NCBI RefSeq assembly: GCF_002240355.1
Contig: NZ_CP016353.1
Location: 5,619,001-5,683,000 of the forward strand
Direction of reading: 5' to 3'
Origin: Prauserella marina
GTDB taxonomy: Bacteria; Actinomycetota; Actinomycetes; Mycobacteriales; Pseudonocardiaceae
Length of the DNA stretch: 64,000 bases
Of the stretch, positions 1 to 7,977 are shown piece by piece; the stretch's first letter is position 1, and each line of letters begins with the position of its first letter. Under the pieces are notes generated by a model. That model was not told the origin of the DNA and did no database searches. It saw only the letters and a program-made list of their open reading frames with translations. The translations under genes and the position numbers were made by a program.

Positions 1-408
1 CCGATCGGCGGCGAGGACGAGGTCTGCGAAATCGCCTGGGTCGGCGACTGCCGCGCCTACCGCTGGAACGGCAACGTGCTGCACCAGATCACCGTCGACC
101 ACACGCTCGCCGAGTTCTGGCGAGCACACGGCGTGACCCCTTCGCCGAAGATGGAACACATGGTGACCGATTCCGTCCGTACCGCGAAGGAAACCGACAT
201 CGGGACGGCGAGGATCAGCGCCGGCGCTGGACGGCTGTTGTTGAGCACGGACGGGGTCCACAAGAGCCTCGACCTCGCGCACGTCAAGACCCTGCTCGCC
301 GATGGCGTCGCGGCGGGAGAGACGGCCAAGGCGCTCGTCTCGACGGCCCGCGCATTCGGCAGCGGTGACAACGCGACCGCGATCGTCGTCGACAGGCTGA
401 TGCTGTGA
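1..408 (+). CDS. PP2C-family protein phosphatase, C-terminal part (5' end outside window)
   Basis: The reading frame is open from base 1 and stops at 406-408; the gene enters from the left edge, so only the last 135 residues are seen. They carry the C-terminal half of a PP2C (PPM) Ser/Thr phosphatase: GDCRAY near residue 16 (the metal-binding Gly-Asp strand), LLLSTDGVHK in the middle (STDG, metal ligand) and GSGDNATAIVVD near the end (the GxxDN metal ligand). The family removes phosphate from Ser/Thr using two metal ions. In-frame GTG codons inside (e.g. 76) are not taken as the start because the conserved GD motif lies upstream. The partner kinase or substrate is not visible. Confidence 0.85.
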   Translation, partial: PIGGEDEVCEIAWVGDCRAYRWNGNVLHQITVDHTLAEFWRAHGVTPSPKMEHMVTDSVRTAKETDIGTARISAGAGRLLLSTDGVHKSLDLAHVKTLLADGVAAGETAKALVSTARAFGSGDNATAIVVDRLML

Positions 409-453
409 GAAAGGCCGCCGGGCTGCTGCCCGGCGGCCCCTCACGTCAGGCGA

Positions 454-2625
454 TCACTCGAAGATCTCGCCCTTCTCGGCTTTGTCCACAAGCGACTGTG
501 GCGGCTCGAAGTGCGCGCCGTACCGCTTGGCCAGCTCGCGAGCGCGAGCGACGAATCCGGCGAGACCGCCCTCGTACTGGTTGATGTACTGGATGACGCC
601 ACCTGTCCACGGCGGGAATCCGATCCCGAAGATCGACCCGATGTTGGCGTCCTCCACCGACGTCAGCACTCCCTCGTCGAAGCACTTGACGGTTTCGAGC
701 GCCTCGGCGAAGAGCATCCGCTCCTTGAGGTCCTCGAACGGCACCGCCGCGCTTCCCGAGTCGAACGCGTCACGAAGACCGGGCCAGATGCCGGCGCGCT
801 TGCCGTTCTCGTCGTACTCGTAGAACCCGGCACCACCAGAGCGGCCCTTGCGGTCGAATTCGTCGATCATCCTGTCGATGACGCCCTCGGCGGGGTGGGT
901 CGTCCACGTTCCACCAGCCGCCTCCACCGCAGCCCGCGTCTCCTGCCGGATCTTGCGCGGCAACGTCAGCGTCAGCTCGTCCATCAACTGCAACGGGGGC
1001 GCGGGGTAACCGGCCTGAGAGCCTGCCTGCTCGATGCTCGCGGGCTCGACGCCCTCGCCGACCGCGGCGACCGCCTCGTTGATGAACGTGCCGATCACCC
1101 TGCTGGTGAAGAAACCACGGCTGTCGTTGACGACGATGGGGGTCTTGCGGATCTGGAGCGTGTAGTCGAAGACCTTGGCCAATGTCGCGTCCGAGGTCTT
1201 CTCACCCCTGATGATCTCGACGAGCGGCATCTTGTCCACCGGCGAGAAGAAGTGGATGCCGATGAAGTCCTCCTGCCGCTTGACTCCCTCGGCGAGGCCG
1301 GTGATCGGCAGCGTGGAGGTGTTCGAGCCGAGAACCGCGTCGGGATTGACGATCTCCTCGATCTCCCTGAACACGGTGTGCTTGAGTTCCTGGCTCTCGA
1401 AGACGGCCTCGATCACGAAGTCGACGCCCTTGAAGTCGGCGGGGTCGGCGGTCGGCGTGATGCGATCGAGCAACGCGGCCGACTTCTCCTGCGTCGTCTT
1501 GCCGCGCTTGAGAGCCTTCTCCTCCAGCTTGGCCGCGTATCCCTTGCCCTTCTCAGCACCCTCCTGGGAGACGTCCTTCAGCACGACCTCGATACCGGCT
1601 TTCGCGCTGACGTAGGCGATGGCCGCACCCATCATTCCCGCGCCGAGCACGCCAACCTTCTTCGCGGTGAACTTCTCGGGCCCCTGCGGCCTTGAACCGC
1701 CGGAGTTGATGTGCTGGAGGTCGAAGAAGAACGCCTTCGTCATGTTCTTCGCGACCTGGCCGATCACCAGGCTGGTGAAGTAACGGGTCTCGATCAGCGA
1801 AGCGGTGTCGAAGTCGACCTGCGCTCCCTCGACGGCCGCGGCGAGGATGGCCCTCGGCGCGGGCATCGGCGCGCCCTTGAGCTGCTTGCGCAGGTTAGCC
1901 GGGAACGCGGGCAGCGTCGAGGCGAAGCTCGGGTTCGACGGCGTGCCACCGGGAATCTTGAAGCCCTTGACGTCCCACGGCTGAACGGAAGCCTCGGGAT
2001 TGGCCTTGATCCACTCCTTCGCCCTCGGCACGAGTTCATCCACAGTGGACACCAGCTCGTGCACGATGCCGATTTCGGCCGCCTTGGCCGGCTTGTGCCG
2101 CTGGCCCTGCACGAGCACGTTCAGCACGGCGTTCTGGATCCCGAGCAGCCGTACGGTGCGCACGATGCCGCCGCCTCCCGGCAGCAGGCCGAGCGTGACC
2201 TCGGGCAACCCGATGACGCTGCCCTTCACGTCGGCCGCGATCCGGTGATGGCAGGCAAGCGCGATTTCGAGGCCGCCGCCGAGCGCGGCGCCGTTGATCG
2301 CCGCGACGACGGGCTTTCCGAAGGTCTCCAGCCTGCGAAGCTGTGCCTTCAGCTCGTTGCCCAGCGCGGTGACGCTTTCCGCGTCGGCCGGGGTCGCCTT
2401 GATCAGGTCGTTGAGGTCACCGCCCGCGAAGAAGGTCTTCTTCGCGGAGGTGAGGACGACGCCGGTGATCGAGTCGACCTCGGCGACGAGCCGGTCGACG
2501 GTGTGCGCCATGGACTCGCGATAGTCGGCGTTCATCGTGTTGGCCGACTGCTTGGGGTCGTCGAGTGTCAGCACGACGATGCCGTCGTCGTCCTGTTCCC
2601 AGCGGATGGTCTTGGATTCAGTCAT
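454..2625 (-). CDS. fadB: FadB-type trifunctional enoyl-CoA hydratase / 3-hydroxyacyl-CoA dehydrogenase
   Basis: This 723-aa protein catalyses two beta-oxidation steps: hydration of trans-2-enoyl-CoA and NAD-dependent oxidation of 3-hydroxyacyl-CoA. The N-terminal crotonase domain (about residues 10-230) contains the oxyanion-hole segment GAALGGGLEIALACH. The dehydrogenase part starts near residue 330 with the Rossmann motif VGVLGAGMMGAAIAY, followed by IHFFSP and the C-terminal 3HCDH domains. The ATG at 2623-2625 is chosen because the family begins here with MTESKTIRW; the frame runs further upstream only into the thiolase gene. It lies 14 bp after the thiolase stop codon, so the two form a fadA-fadB operon encoding the alpha and beta activities of one complex, as in mycobacteria (Rv0859/Rv0860). 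Confidence 0.95.
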   Translation of the reverse strand: MTESKTIRWEQDDDGIVVLTLDDPKQSANTMNADYRESMAHTVDRLVAEVDSITGVVLTSAKKTFFAGGDLNDLIKATPADAESVTALGNELKAQLRRLETFGKPVVAAINGAALGGGLEIALACHHRIAADVKGSVIGLPEVTLGLLPGGGGIVRTVRLLGIQNAVLNVLVQGQRHKPAKAAEIGIVHELVSTVDELVPRAKEWIKANPEASVQPWDVKGFKIPGGTPSNPSFASTLPAFPANLRKQLKGAPMPAPRAILAAAVEGAQVDFDTASLIETRYFTSLVIGQVAKNMTKAFFFDLQHINSGGSRPQGPEKFTAKKVGVLGAGMMGAAIAYVSAKAGIEVVLKDVSQEGAEKGKGYAAKLEEKALKRGKTTQEKSAALLDRITPTADPADFKGVDFVIEAVFESQELKHTVFREIEEIVNPDAVLGSNTSTLPITGLAEGVKRQEDFIGIHFFSPVDKMPLVEIIRGEKTSDATLAKVFDYTLQIRKTPIVVNDSRGFFTSRVIGTFINEAVAAVGEGVEPASIEQAGSQAGYPAPPLQLMDELTLTLPRKIRQETRAAVEAAGGTWTTHPAEGVIDRMIDEFDRKGRSGGAGFYEYDENGKRAGIWPGLRDAFDSGSAAVPFEDLKERMLFAEALETVKCFDEGVLTSVEDANIGSIFGIGFPPWTGGVIQYINQYEGGLAGFVARARELAKRYGAHFEPPQSLVDKAEKGEIFE

Positions 2626-2639
2626 GGTGGTAGTCGTCC

Positions 2640-3851
2640 TCACACGCGCTCGATGATCGTGGCGAGGCCCATGCCACCGCCGATGCACAACGTCACAAGC
2701 GCCCGCCTCGCCTGGCGCCGCTCCAGCTCGTCGACCATCGTGCCGAGGATCATGGCACCGGTCGCGCCGAGCGGGTGCCCCATCGCGATGGCGCCTCCGT
2801 TGACGTTGACCTTCTCCTCGGGCAGCTTCAGGTCCTTCATCCACTTGAGCACGACGGAGGCGAACGCCTCGTTCAGCTCGAAAAGGTCGATGTCGTCGAC
2901 CGTGAGCCCGGCCTTGTCGAGCACCTTCCTCGTCGCCGGAGTCGGGCCGGTGAGCATGATCGTGGGGTCGGCACCGGTGACAGCGGTCGCCACGATGCGC
3001 GCCCTCGGGGCCAGCCCGATGGTCTTGCCGACCTCCTCGTTGCCGACGAGCACGAGCGCTGCTCCGTCGACGATGCCGGAGGAGTTGCCGCCGGTGTGCA
3101 CGTGGTTGATCTTCTCGACGGAGTGGTACTTCTGGAGCGCGACGGCGTCGAAGCCGCCCATCTCGCCGATGCCTTCGAAGGAAGCCTTGAGCTGACCCAG
3201 TTTCTCGACGCTGCTGCCCGGCCTGCGGTGCTCGTCATGGTCGAGAATGGTCACGCCGTTCATGTCCTTGACCGGCACGACGGACTTGGCGAAGTAACCA
3301 CCCGACCACGCCTGCTCGGCCAGCTCCTGCGAACGCACCGCGAAGCGGTCGACGTCCTCGCGGGAGAAGCCCTCGATGGTGGCGATCAAGTCGGCGCCGA
3401 TGCCCTGCGGCACGAAGTAGCTGTCGTAGTTGGTCGTGACGTCGGTGAACATCGCGCCGCCGTCGGAACCCATCGGCACCCGGGACATCGACTCGACGCC
3501 GCCACCGATGATCAGGTTGTCCCAGCCTGCCCTGACCTTCTGCGCGGCCTGGTTGACCGCTTCGAGCCCCGATGCGCAGAACCGGTTGAGCTGGACGCCG
3601 GCGACCGTGTCCGGCAGCCCGCCCGCGATCGCCGCCGCCCGCGCGATGTCCGCGCCCTGGTCGCCGATGGGCGAGACGACCCCGAGCACGATGTCGTCGA
3701 TCAGCGCTGGGTCGAGGTCGGCGTGACGTGCCTTGAGCTCGTCGATCAGCCCGACGACGAGGTCGATCGGTTTGGTCCCGTGCAGGGCTCCGCCCTTGTT
3801 CTTGCCACGAGGCGTGCGGATGGCCTCGTAGATGAACGCCTCTGTACTCAC
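2640..3851 (-). CDS. fadA: Acetyl-CoA C-acyltransferase (3-ketoacyl-CoA thiolase)
   Basis: The 403-aa protein is a degradative thiolase that cleaves 3-ketoacyl-CoA with CoA in the last beta-oxidation step. The nucleophilic cysteine lies in [15 protein letters not shown] (about residue 90), the histidine in [10 protein letters not shown] and the second cysteine in CIGGGMG near the C-terminus. The GTG at 3849-3851 is preferred: it gives the family start [17 protein letters not shown], and an AAGGAA ribosome site lies upstream. It is first in the operon with fadB and divergent from the tandem TetR gene across a 201-bp gap. Confidence 0.94.
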   Translation of the reverse strand: MSTEAFIYEAIRTPRGKNKGGALHGTKPIDLVVGLIDELKARHADLDPALIDDIVLGVVSPIGDQGADIARAAAIAGGLPDTVAGVQLNRFCASGLEAVNQAAQKVRAGWDNLIIGGGVESMSRVPMGSDGGAMFTDVTTNYDSYFVPQGIGADLIATIEGFSREDVDRFAVRSQELAEQAWSGGYFAKSVVPVKDMNGVTILDHDEHRRPGSSVEKLGQLKASFEGIGEMGGFDAVALQKYHSVEKINHVHTGGNSSGIVDGAALVLVGNEEVGKTIGLAPRARIVATAVTGADPTIMLTGPTPATRKVLDKAGLTVDDIDLFELNEAFASVVLKWMKDLKLPEEKVNVNGGAIAMGHPLGATGAMILGTMVDELERRQARRALVTLCIGGGMGLATIIERV

Positions 3852-4052
3852 TCCAAGGTTCCTTCCTCGCCCAACTGAGACTGACCTCTTGCTAATCTCT
3901 ACTAACATAATCCCGGTTGTGGGGCCGATGTCAACGTTGCTCCACGTCACGTCAGCCAACGCACATCAGCAGGAACAGGGCAAGAACAGACCCCCACCCA
4001 GCACGCGGCATCGGTTTCCAACGTCACGAGGTCGGCTAGAGTGAGTTCACGT
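3852..4052. promoter_or_regulatory. Divergent promoter region of fadA-fadB and the tandem TetR gene
   Basis: This gap holds the promoters for both directions. For the regulator, TTTCCA (4015-4020), a 16-bp spacer and TAGAGT (4037-4042) form a plausible -35/-10 pair placed 10 nt before the ATG at 4053, so its mRNA would be nearly leaderless. Near the thiolase side, 3890-3907 is unusually AT-rich for this genome and holds GCTAAT and ACTAAC hexamers 4 bp apart, a candidate regulator site. No perfect palindrome was seen. Confidence 0.5.
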
Positions 4053-5258
4053 ATGGATGACAAGAGCGCCAGGAACAAACGCCCTCGGGACCGCAAGAGC
4101 CAGCTCGCCGCCGTCGCGTCGGAGCTGTTCCGCGCGCGCGGCTACCACGGGGTCGGCATCAACGACATCGCCGCGGAAGCCGGGATCACCGGTCCGGCAC
4201 TGTACCGCCATTTCGCGGACAAGAGATCCATACTGGGACACGTATTACTGTCCGGCCTCGACGAGCTGGAACAGGCAACGGAGACCGCGCTCGTCACCGG
4301 CGACCGGCCGACTCCCGATCACATCCACACGCTGCTCGAACAACTCGCCGTCAAGTCGGTGGAGCGAAGGGAAGTCGCCGCGCTGTGGCGCTGGGAAGGC
4401 CGCCACCTCGACCCCGAAGCGCAGCGAGCCATCCGCAACCGGTCGACGGCCATGCTGGCCATGTGGACCAAGACGCTGATGCGGATGAGGCCGGATCTCG
4501 CCGCCGACGACGCCGAACTGCTGTGCTGGGCGGGACTGTCGGTGTTCGGCAGTGTCTCCGCGCACAGGACGAGCATCGCGAAGCGCCGCTTCGCCGCGCT
4601 GCTGGTCGACATCGCGCTCAGGGTCCTGCACGCACGACTGCCACCAAGGGAGACCGTCGAGGTCGGCGAAGTCGAAGCCCCACCGGCCACGCTCGGCACT
4701 CCGTCGCGCCGCGAGCAGCTGCTCACCTCGGCCGCTGAGCTGTTCCGCAAGCACGGCTTTCCCTCGGTCTCCATGGAGGACATCGGCAAGGCCGCCGGTA
4801 TCGCCGGCCCGAGCGTGTACCGGCATTTCCCCAGCAAAGCGGCGTTGCTGGCCGCGATCGGAAGGCGAGCGGGCGACCGGCTCGCGATCGGCGCCGAGTA
4901 CGCACTGCACCTGAGCGCCCCGGCCGACGAACGGACCGCGTTGCGCGGGCTCGCCGAGTCCTATGTGCGCACGCTCACCGGACCTCCCGACCTGCTCGTG
5001 TCCTTCTCCGTCGACAGGGTCCACATCGACGAGCGCGACCGCCCCGACCTGCTTCGCATCCAGCGCGACTACGTCGACCAGTGGGTCAGGCTGCTCACCG
5101 TCGTCCATCCCGAACTCGACGCCAAGGAAGCCAGGATCACCGTGCACGCTGCGCTGACCATCGCCAACGACCTCACGCGCACCAGGAGAGTCAGCGCGAG
5201 ACCGGGCCTCACCGTCGAGCTGGCCTCCGTGCTGAACGACGTGCTCGACATCGCCTGA
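4053..5258 (+). CDS. Tandem-domain TetR-family regulator (two fused TetR units)
   Basis: The 401-aa protein is twice the usual TetR length and contains two complete TetR units. The first helix-turn-helix (about residues 15-60) ends in the hallmark TGPALYRHFADK; the second (about 215-262) ends in AGPSVYRHFPSK. Each is followed by a ligand-binding helical domain. This duplicated architecture is rare and is known from Mycobacterium tuberculosis Mce3R, which controls lipid-metabolism genes. The ATG at 4053 fits the -10 element at 4037-4042; a GTG at 4041 is in frame but overlaps that element. It sits between fadA-fadB and two acyl-CoA dehydrogenase genes, so regulation of fatty-acid or sterol side-chain oxidation is a reasonable inference, with an acyl-CoA as possible ligand. 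Confidence 0.88.
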   Translation: MDDKSARNKRPRDRKSQLAAVASELFRARGYHGVGINDIAAEAGITGPALYRHFADKRSILGHVLLSGLDELEQATETALVTGDRPTPDHIHTLLEQLAVKSVERREVAALWRWEGRHLDPEAQRAIRNRSTAMLAMWTKTLMRMRPDLAADDAELLCWAGLSVFGSVSAHRTSIAKRRFAALLVDIALRVLHARLPPRETVEVGEVEAPPATLGTPSRREQLLTSAAELFRKHGFPSVSMEDIGKAAGIAGPSVYRHFPSKAALLAAIGRRAGDRLAIGAEYALHLSAPADERTALRGLAESYVRTLTGPPDLLVSFSVDRVHIDERDRPDLLRIQRDYVDQWVRLLTVVHPELDAKEARITVHAALTIANDLTRTRRVSARPGLTVELASVLNDVLDIA

Positions 5259-5286
5259 GCCCCCTCTGGCGACATCTCCACGAAAG

Positions 5287-5314
5287 CGTTAACCTACTCG
5301 CGAGTAGGTTAACG
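5287..5314. promoter_or_regulatory. Perfect 28-bp palindrome, candidate operator of the acyl-CoA dehydrogenase pair
   Basis: The 28 bases are exactly self-complementary, with half-site CGTTAACCTACTCG. The site lies 28 bp after the tandem TetR stop codon and 12 bp before the GTG of the next gene, next to its GGGGAGAG ribosome site. Size, symmetry and position fit a repressor operator. The neighbouring tandem TetR protein is the obvious candidate to bind it, but this is inferred. Confidence 0.75.
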
Positions 5315-5326
5315 AAGGGGAGAGCT

Positions 5327-6658
5327 GTGGCCAGGAGAACACCACAGAGGAAGCGCGACGCGATGGGCATCGGCCTCGCGGCGCTCACCAAGCTGGCGGG
5401 CAGCAAGACCATCGAGCGCGCCGGACTGCGCGAACCTGTGCGGAACCTCGTTTCGGCCGCGACCCGCAACGGCTTCCGTGCCGTCGGTGCGGCCAACCGC
5501 CGGTTCACCGCCGCGACCCGGCTCGGCAAACCCGCGCGGCTCGGCCCCGCTCCCGACGCCGGGCTCTTCGACCTCACTCCCACCGAGGAACAGCAGCTCA
5601 TCGCCGAGACGGTCACCGAGTTCGCTGCCGAGCAACTCAGACCCGCCGCGGCGGAGGCGGACACCAAACTCGCGCCGCCCGACGGCCTGCTCGGGCGGGC
5701 GACCGAACTCGGTGTGACGCTCGTGGGCATCCCGGAGGAACTCGGCGGCGTCGGCACCGAACGTTCCGTGGTCACCAACGCGCTTGTCGCCGAAGCGCTC
5801 GCGCACGGCGACCTCGGACTGGCCGTGGCCGTGCTCGCGCCGTCCGCGGTGAGCACGGCGCTCGTGCAGTGGGGCGACGAAGACCAGCAAGCCACCTACC
5901 TCCCCGCCTTCGTCGGAGAGAACGTGCCAGCCGCCGCGCTCGCGCTACAAGAACCGGTCGCGCTGTTCGATCCGTTCCGACCCGGTCTCCGCGCGAAACG
6001 CACTCCTCGCGGTTACCGGCTCGACGGCGTGAAGTCGCTTGTGCCCCGCGCGGCACAAGCCGAACTGTTCATCGTCTCCGCCGACCTCGAAGGCAGGGGA
6101 CCCGCACTGTTCATCGTCGAATCGGGCAGTTCGGGGCTGACCTGCGAAGGCGAACCCGCGATGGGCCTGCGCGGCGCCGCGACGTCCCGGCTGCTGCTCG
6201 ACAAGGTCGAACTGCCCGCGAGCGCGCTGCTCGGCGAGGCGAAACCGGAGGTGTTCGCCGACCTCGTCCGGCTCTCCCGCCTCGGCTGGGCCGCGCTGGC
6301 CTGCGGCACCTCGAAGGCCGTTCTCGACTACGTCATTCCCTACGTCAACGAGCGGGAGGCGTTCGGAGAACCGGTCAGCCACCGGCAGGGCGTCGCGTTC
6401 CAGGTCGCCGACATCGGGATCGAACTGGAGGGCATGCGGCTCGTCATGTTGCGGGCGGCGGCGAGAGCCGAACAGGGCAAGCCCTACGCGAGGGAGGTCG
6501 CCCTCGCTCGCAAACTGGCCGCCGACAAGGGAATGCGCATCGGCAACGCGGGAGTGCAGCTACTCGGCGGGCACGGCTTCGTCAAGGAACACCCCGTCGA
6601 ACGCTGGTATCGCGACCTGCGCGCCGTCGGCGTGCTCGAAGGCATCGTGCTTGTCTGA
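5327..6658 (+). CDS. Acyl-CoA dehydrogenase, first subunit of a pair (FadE24-like)
   Basis: The 443-aa protein has an N-terminal basic segment of about 75 residues and then the ACAD fold: N-terminal helices from about residue 80 (LTPTEEQQLIAETVTEFAAE), a middle beta domain and a C-terminal FAD domain with NEREAFGEPVSHRQGVAF and LLGGHGFVKEHPVERWYRD. It ends abruptly at LEGIVLV, so it keeps the E-G of the usual catalytic Glu motif but lacks the final helix that follows in most ACADs. GTG 5327 is chosen because GGGGAG stands just upstream; ATG 5363 is an alternative. The next ACAD gene begins 18 bp later. Such pairs in actinobacteria often form hetero-oligomeric enzymes; FadE23/FadE24 of mycobacteria is the closest arrangement I recognise. 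Confidence 0.88.
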   Translation: MARRTPQRKRDAMGIGLAALTKLAGSKTIERAGLREPVRNLVSAATRNGFRAVGAANRRFTAATRLGKPARLGPAPDAGLFDLTPTEEQQLIAETVTEFAAEQLRPAAAEADTKLAPPDGLLGRATELGVTLVGIPEELGGVGTERSVVTNALVAEALAHGDLGLAVAVLAPSAVSTALVQWGDEDQQATYLPAFVGENVPAAALALQEPVALFDPFRPGLRAKRTPRGYRLDGVKSLVPRAAQAELFIVSADLEGRGPALFIVESGSSGLTCEGEPAMGLRGAATSRLLLDKVELPASALLGEAKPEVFADLVRLSRLGWAALACGTSKAVLDYVIPYVNEREAFGEPVSHRQGVAFQVADIGIELEGMRLVMLRAAARAEQGKPYAREVALARKLAADKGMRIGNAGVQLLGGHGFVKEHPVERWYRDLRAVGVLEGIVLV

Positions 6659-6676
6659 GCACGCGGAAAGGTCACC

Positions 6677-7885
6677 ATGATCAACCTTGAGGTCCCCAAG
6701 AAAGCAAGGACCCTCGTCAATCAGGCATACCAGGCCGCTGCCGAGGTGTTCCGCCCCATCTCCCGCAAGTACGACCGCGCCGAGCACGAGTACCCGACCG
6801 AACTCGACATGCTCGCCTCGCTGCTCGACGGGCTGAACACCTCTGGCGAAGGCGGTGCGGGCGCGGCCGGAATCCGCCGCAAGGACGGCGAGAAGGACAC
6901 CGGCAACCGCAACGGCGGAAACCTCACCACCGTGCTCGGCGCCATCGAGATGTGCTGGGGTGACGTCGCGTTGCTGCTGTCCATGCCGAGGCAGGGACTC
7001 GGCAACGCGGCCATCGCCTCCGTCGCCAACGACGAACAGTTGCGGCGGTTCGCGGGAACGTGGGCCGCCATGGCCATCACCGAACCCGGTTGCGGCTCCG
7101 ACTCGGCGGCGATCACGGCGACCGCGACGCGAGACGGCGACTCGTACGTGATCAACGGTGAGAAGATCTTCGTCACCGCGGGCGAGCGCGCCGACGCCGT
7201 CGTCGTGTGGGCGACCCTCGACAAGGCCAAGGGAAGGGCAGCGATCAAGTCCTTCGTCGTCGAGAAGGGAACGCCGGGATTCGAGGTGGTGCGACTCGAA
7301 CACAAGCTCGGCATCCGGGCCTCCGACACGGCGGTGCTGCGCTTCGACAATTGCAGGGTGCCCGCGGAGAATCTGCTCGGCTCGCCGGACATCGAAACCC
7401 AGAAGGGTTTCGCGGGGGTGATGCAGACTTTCGACAACACCCGCCCGCTCGTGGCCGCGATGGCGATCGGCGTGGCGCGCGCCGCGCTTGAGGAGACCGA
7501 GCGGCTGCTCGCCGAAGCCGGAGTCACGGTCGACTACGACCGGCCTGCCAACACGCAGCACGCCGCGGCGGCCGCCTACCTCGCGCTGGAGGCCGACTAC
7601 GAGGCCGCGTACCTGCTGACGCTCGAATCAGCGTGGATGGCGGACAACCGCAAGCCGAACTCGTTGCAAGCATCGATGGCGAAGGCCAAGGCGGGCCGCT
7701 CGGTTGTCGACATCACGCTGCGGTGCGTCGAACTGGCCGGCACGCTCGGCTATACGGAGGAGTTGCTGCTGGAGAAGTGGAGCCGGGACGCGAAGATCCT
7801 GGACATCTTCGAAGGCACGCAACAAATCCAGCAACTCATCGTGGCCCGCAGGCTGCTGGGGAAGACCTCGGCGGAGCTGAAATAG
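6677..7885 (+). CDS. Acyl-CoA dehydrogenase (FadE23-like), 3' end reconstituted by an integrated element
   Basis: The 402-aa protein starts MINLEVPKKARTLVNQAYQ and carries ITEPGCGSDSAAI (FAD/substrate-binding strand), GFEVVRLEHKLGIRASDTA, and ends with AKILDIFEGTQQIQQLIVAR, where the Glu of FEGT is the usual catalytic base. An AAAGG ribosome site precedes ATG 6677. It oxidises an acyl-CoA at C2-C3, passing electrons to ETF, probably together with the upstream subunit. The last 92 bases (from 7794) are repeated at 17872-17963 with two base differences, both synonymous (Arg codons AGG versus CGC). The present 3' end therefore appears to come from the integrated element, while the original chromosomal end was displaced 10 kb away. 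Confidence 0.93.
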   Translation: MINLEVPKKARTLVNQAYQAAAEVFRPISRKYDRAEHEYPTELDMLASLLDGLNTSGEGGAGAAGIRRKDGEKDTGNRNGGNLTTVLGAIEMCWGDVALLLSMPRQGLGNAAIASVANDEQLRRFAGTWAAMAITEPGCGSDSAAITATATRDGDSYVINGEKIFVTAGERADAVVVWATLDKAKGRAAIKSFVVEKGTPGFEVVRLEHKLGIRASDTAVLRFDNCRVPAENLLGSPDIETQKGFAGVMQTFDNTRPLVAAMAIGVARAALEETERLLAEAGVTVDYDRPANTQHAAAAAYLALEADYEAAYLLTLESAWMADNRKPNSLQASMAKAKAGRSVVDITLRCVELAGTLGYTEELLLEKWSRDAKILDIFEGTQQIQQLIVARRLLGKTSAELK

Positions 7886-7886
7886 C
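7794..7886. repeat. attL: left attachment site of the integrative element
   Basis: A 93-bp direct repeat shared with 17872-17964 at a constant offset of 10,078 bp. Bases 7794-7849 are identical, 7850 and 7852 differ, and 7853-7886 are identical. It covers the last 30 codons and stop codon of the acyl-CoA dehydrogenase gene. The integrase gene lies 92 bp to the right, the normal place for an AICE. The crossover lies somewhere in the repeat; the two differences cannot place it without the empty site. Confidence 0.93.
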
Positions 7887-7900
7887 TTGTATGGCAAGGA

Positions 7901-7941
7901 AAACCGCCCGTCCACTGTGTATCGCAGTGGACGGGCGGTTT
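7901..7941. terminator. Strong bidirectional hairpin terminator between fadE and int
   Basis: A perfect 17-bp stem (7901-7917 with 7925-7941) and 7-nt loop follow the acyl-CoA dehydrogenase stop codon and face the integrase stop codon. The arm begins AAACCGCCCG, so one flank gives a T-run in either direction. It lies inside the element and replaces whatever terminator the gene had before integration. Confidence 0.85.
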
Positions 7942-7977
7942 CCGTTTCCCGGGGCGCCGGAAGACCGGATTTCATGA

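Noticed and set aside
7794-7886. tRNA gene as attachment site
   Set aside because: The repeated 93 bp encodes the dehydrogenase C-terminus and has no cloverleaf or TPsiC-like sequence.
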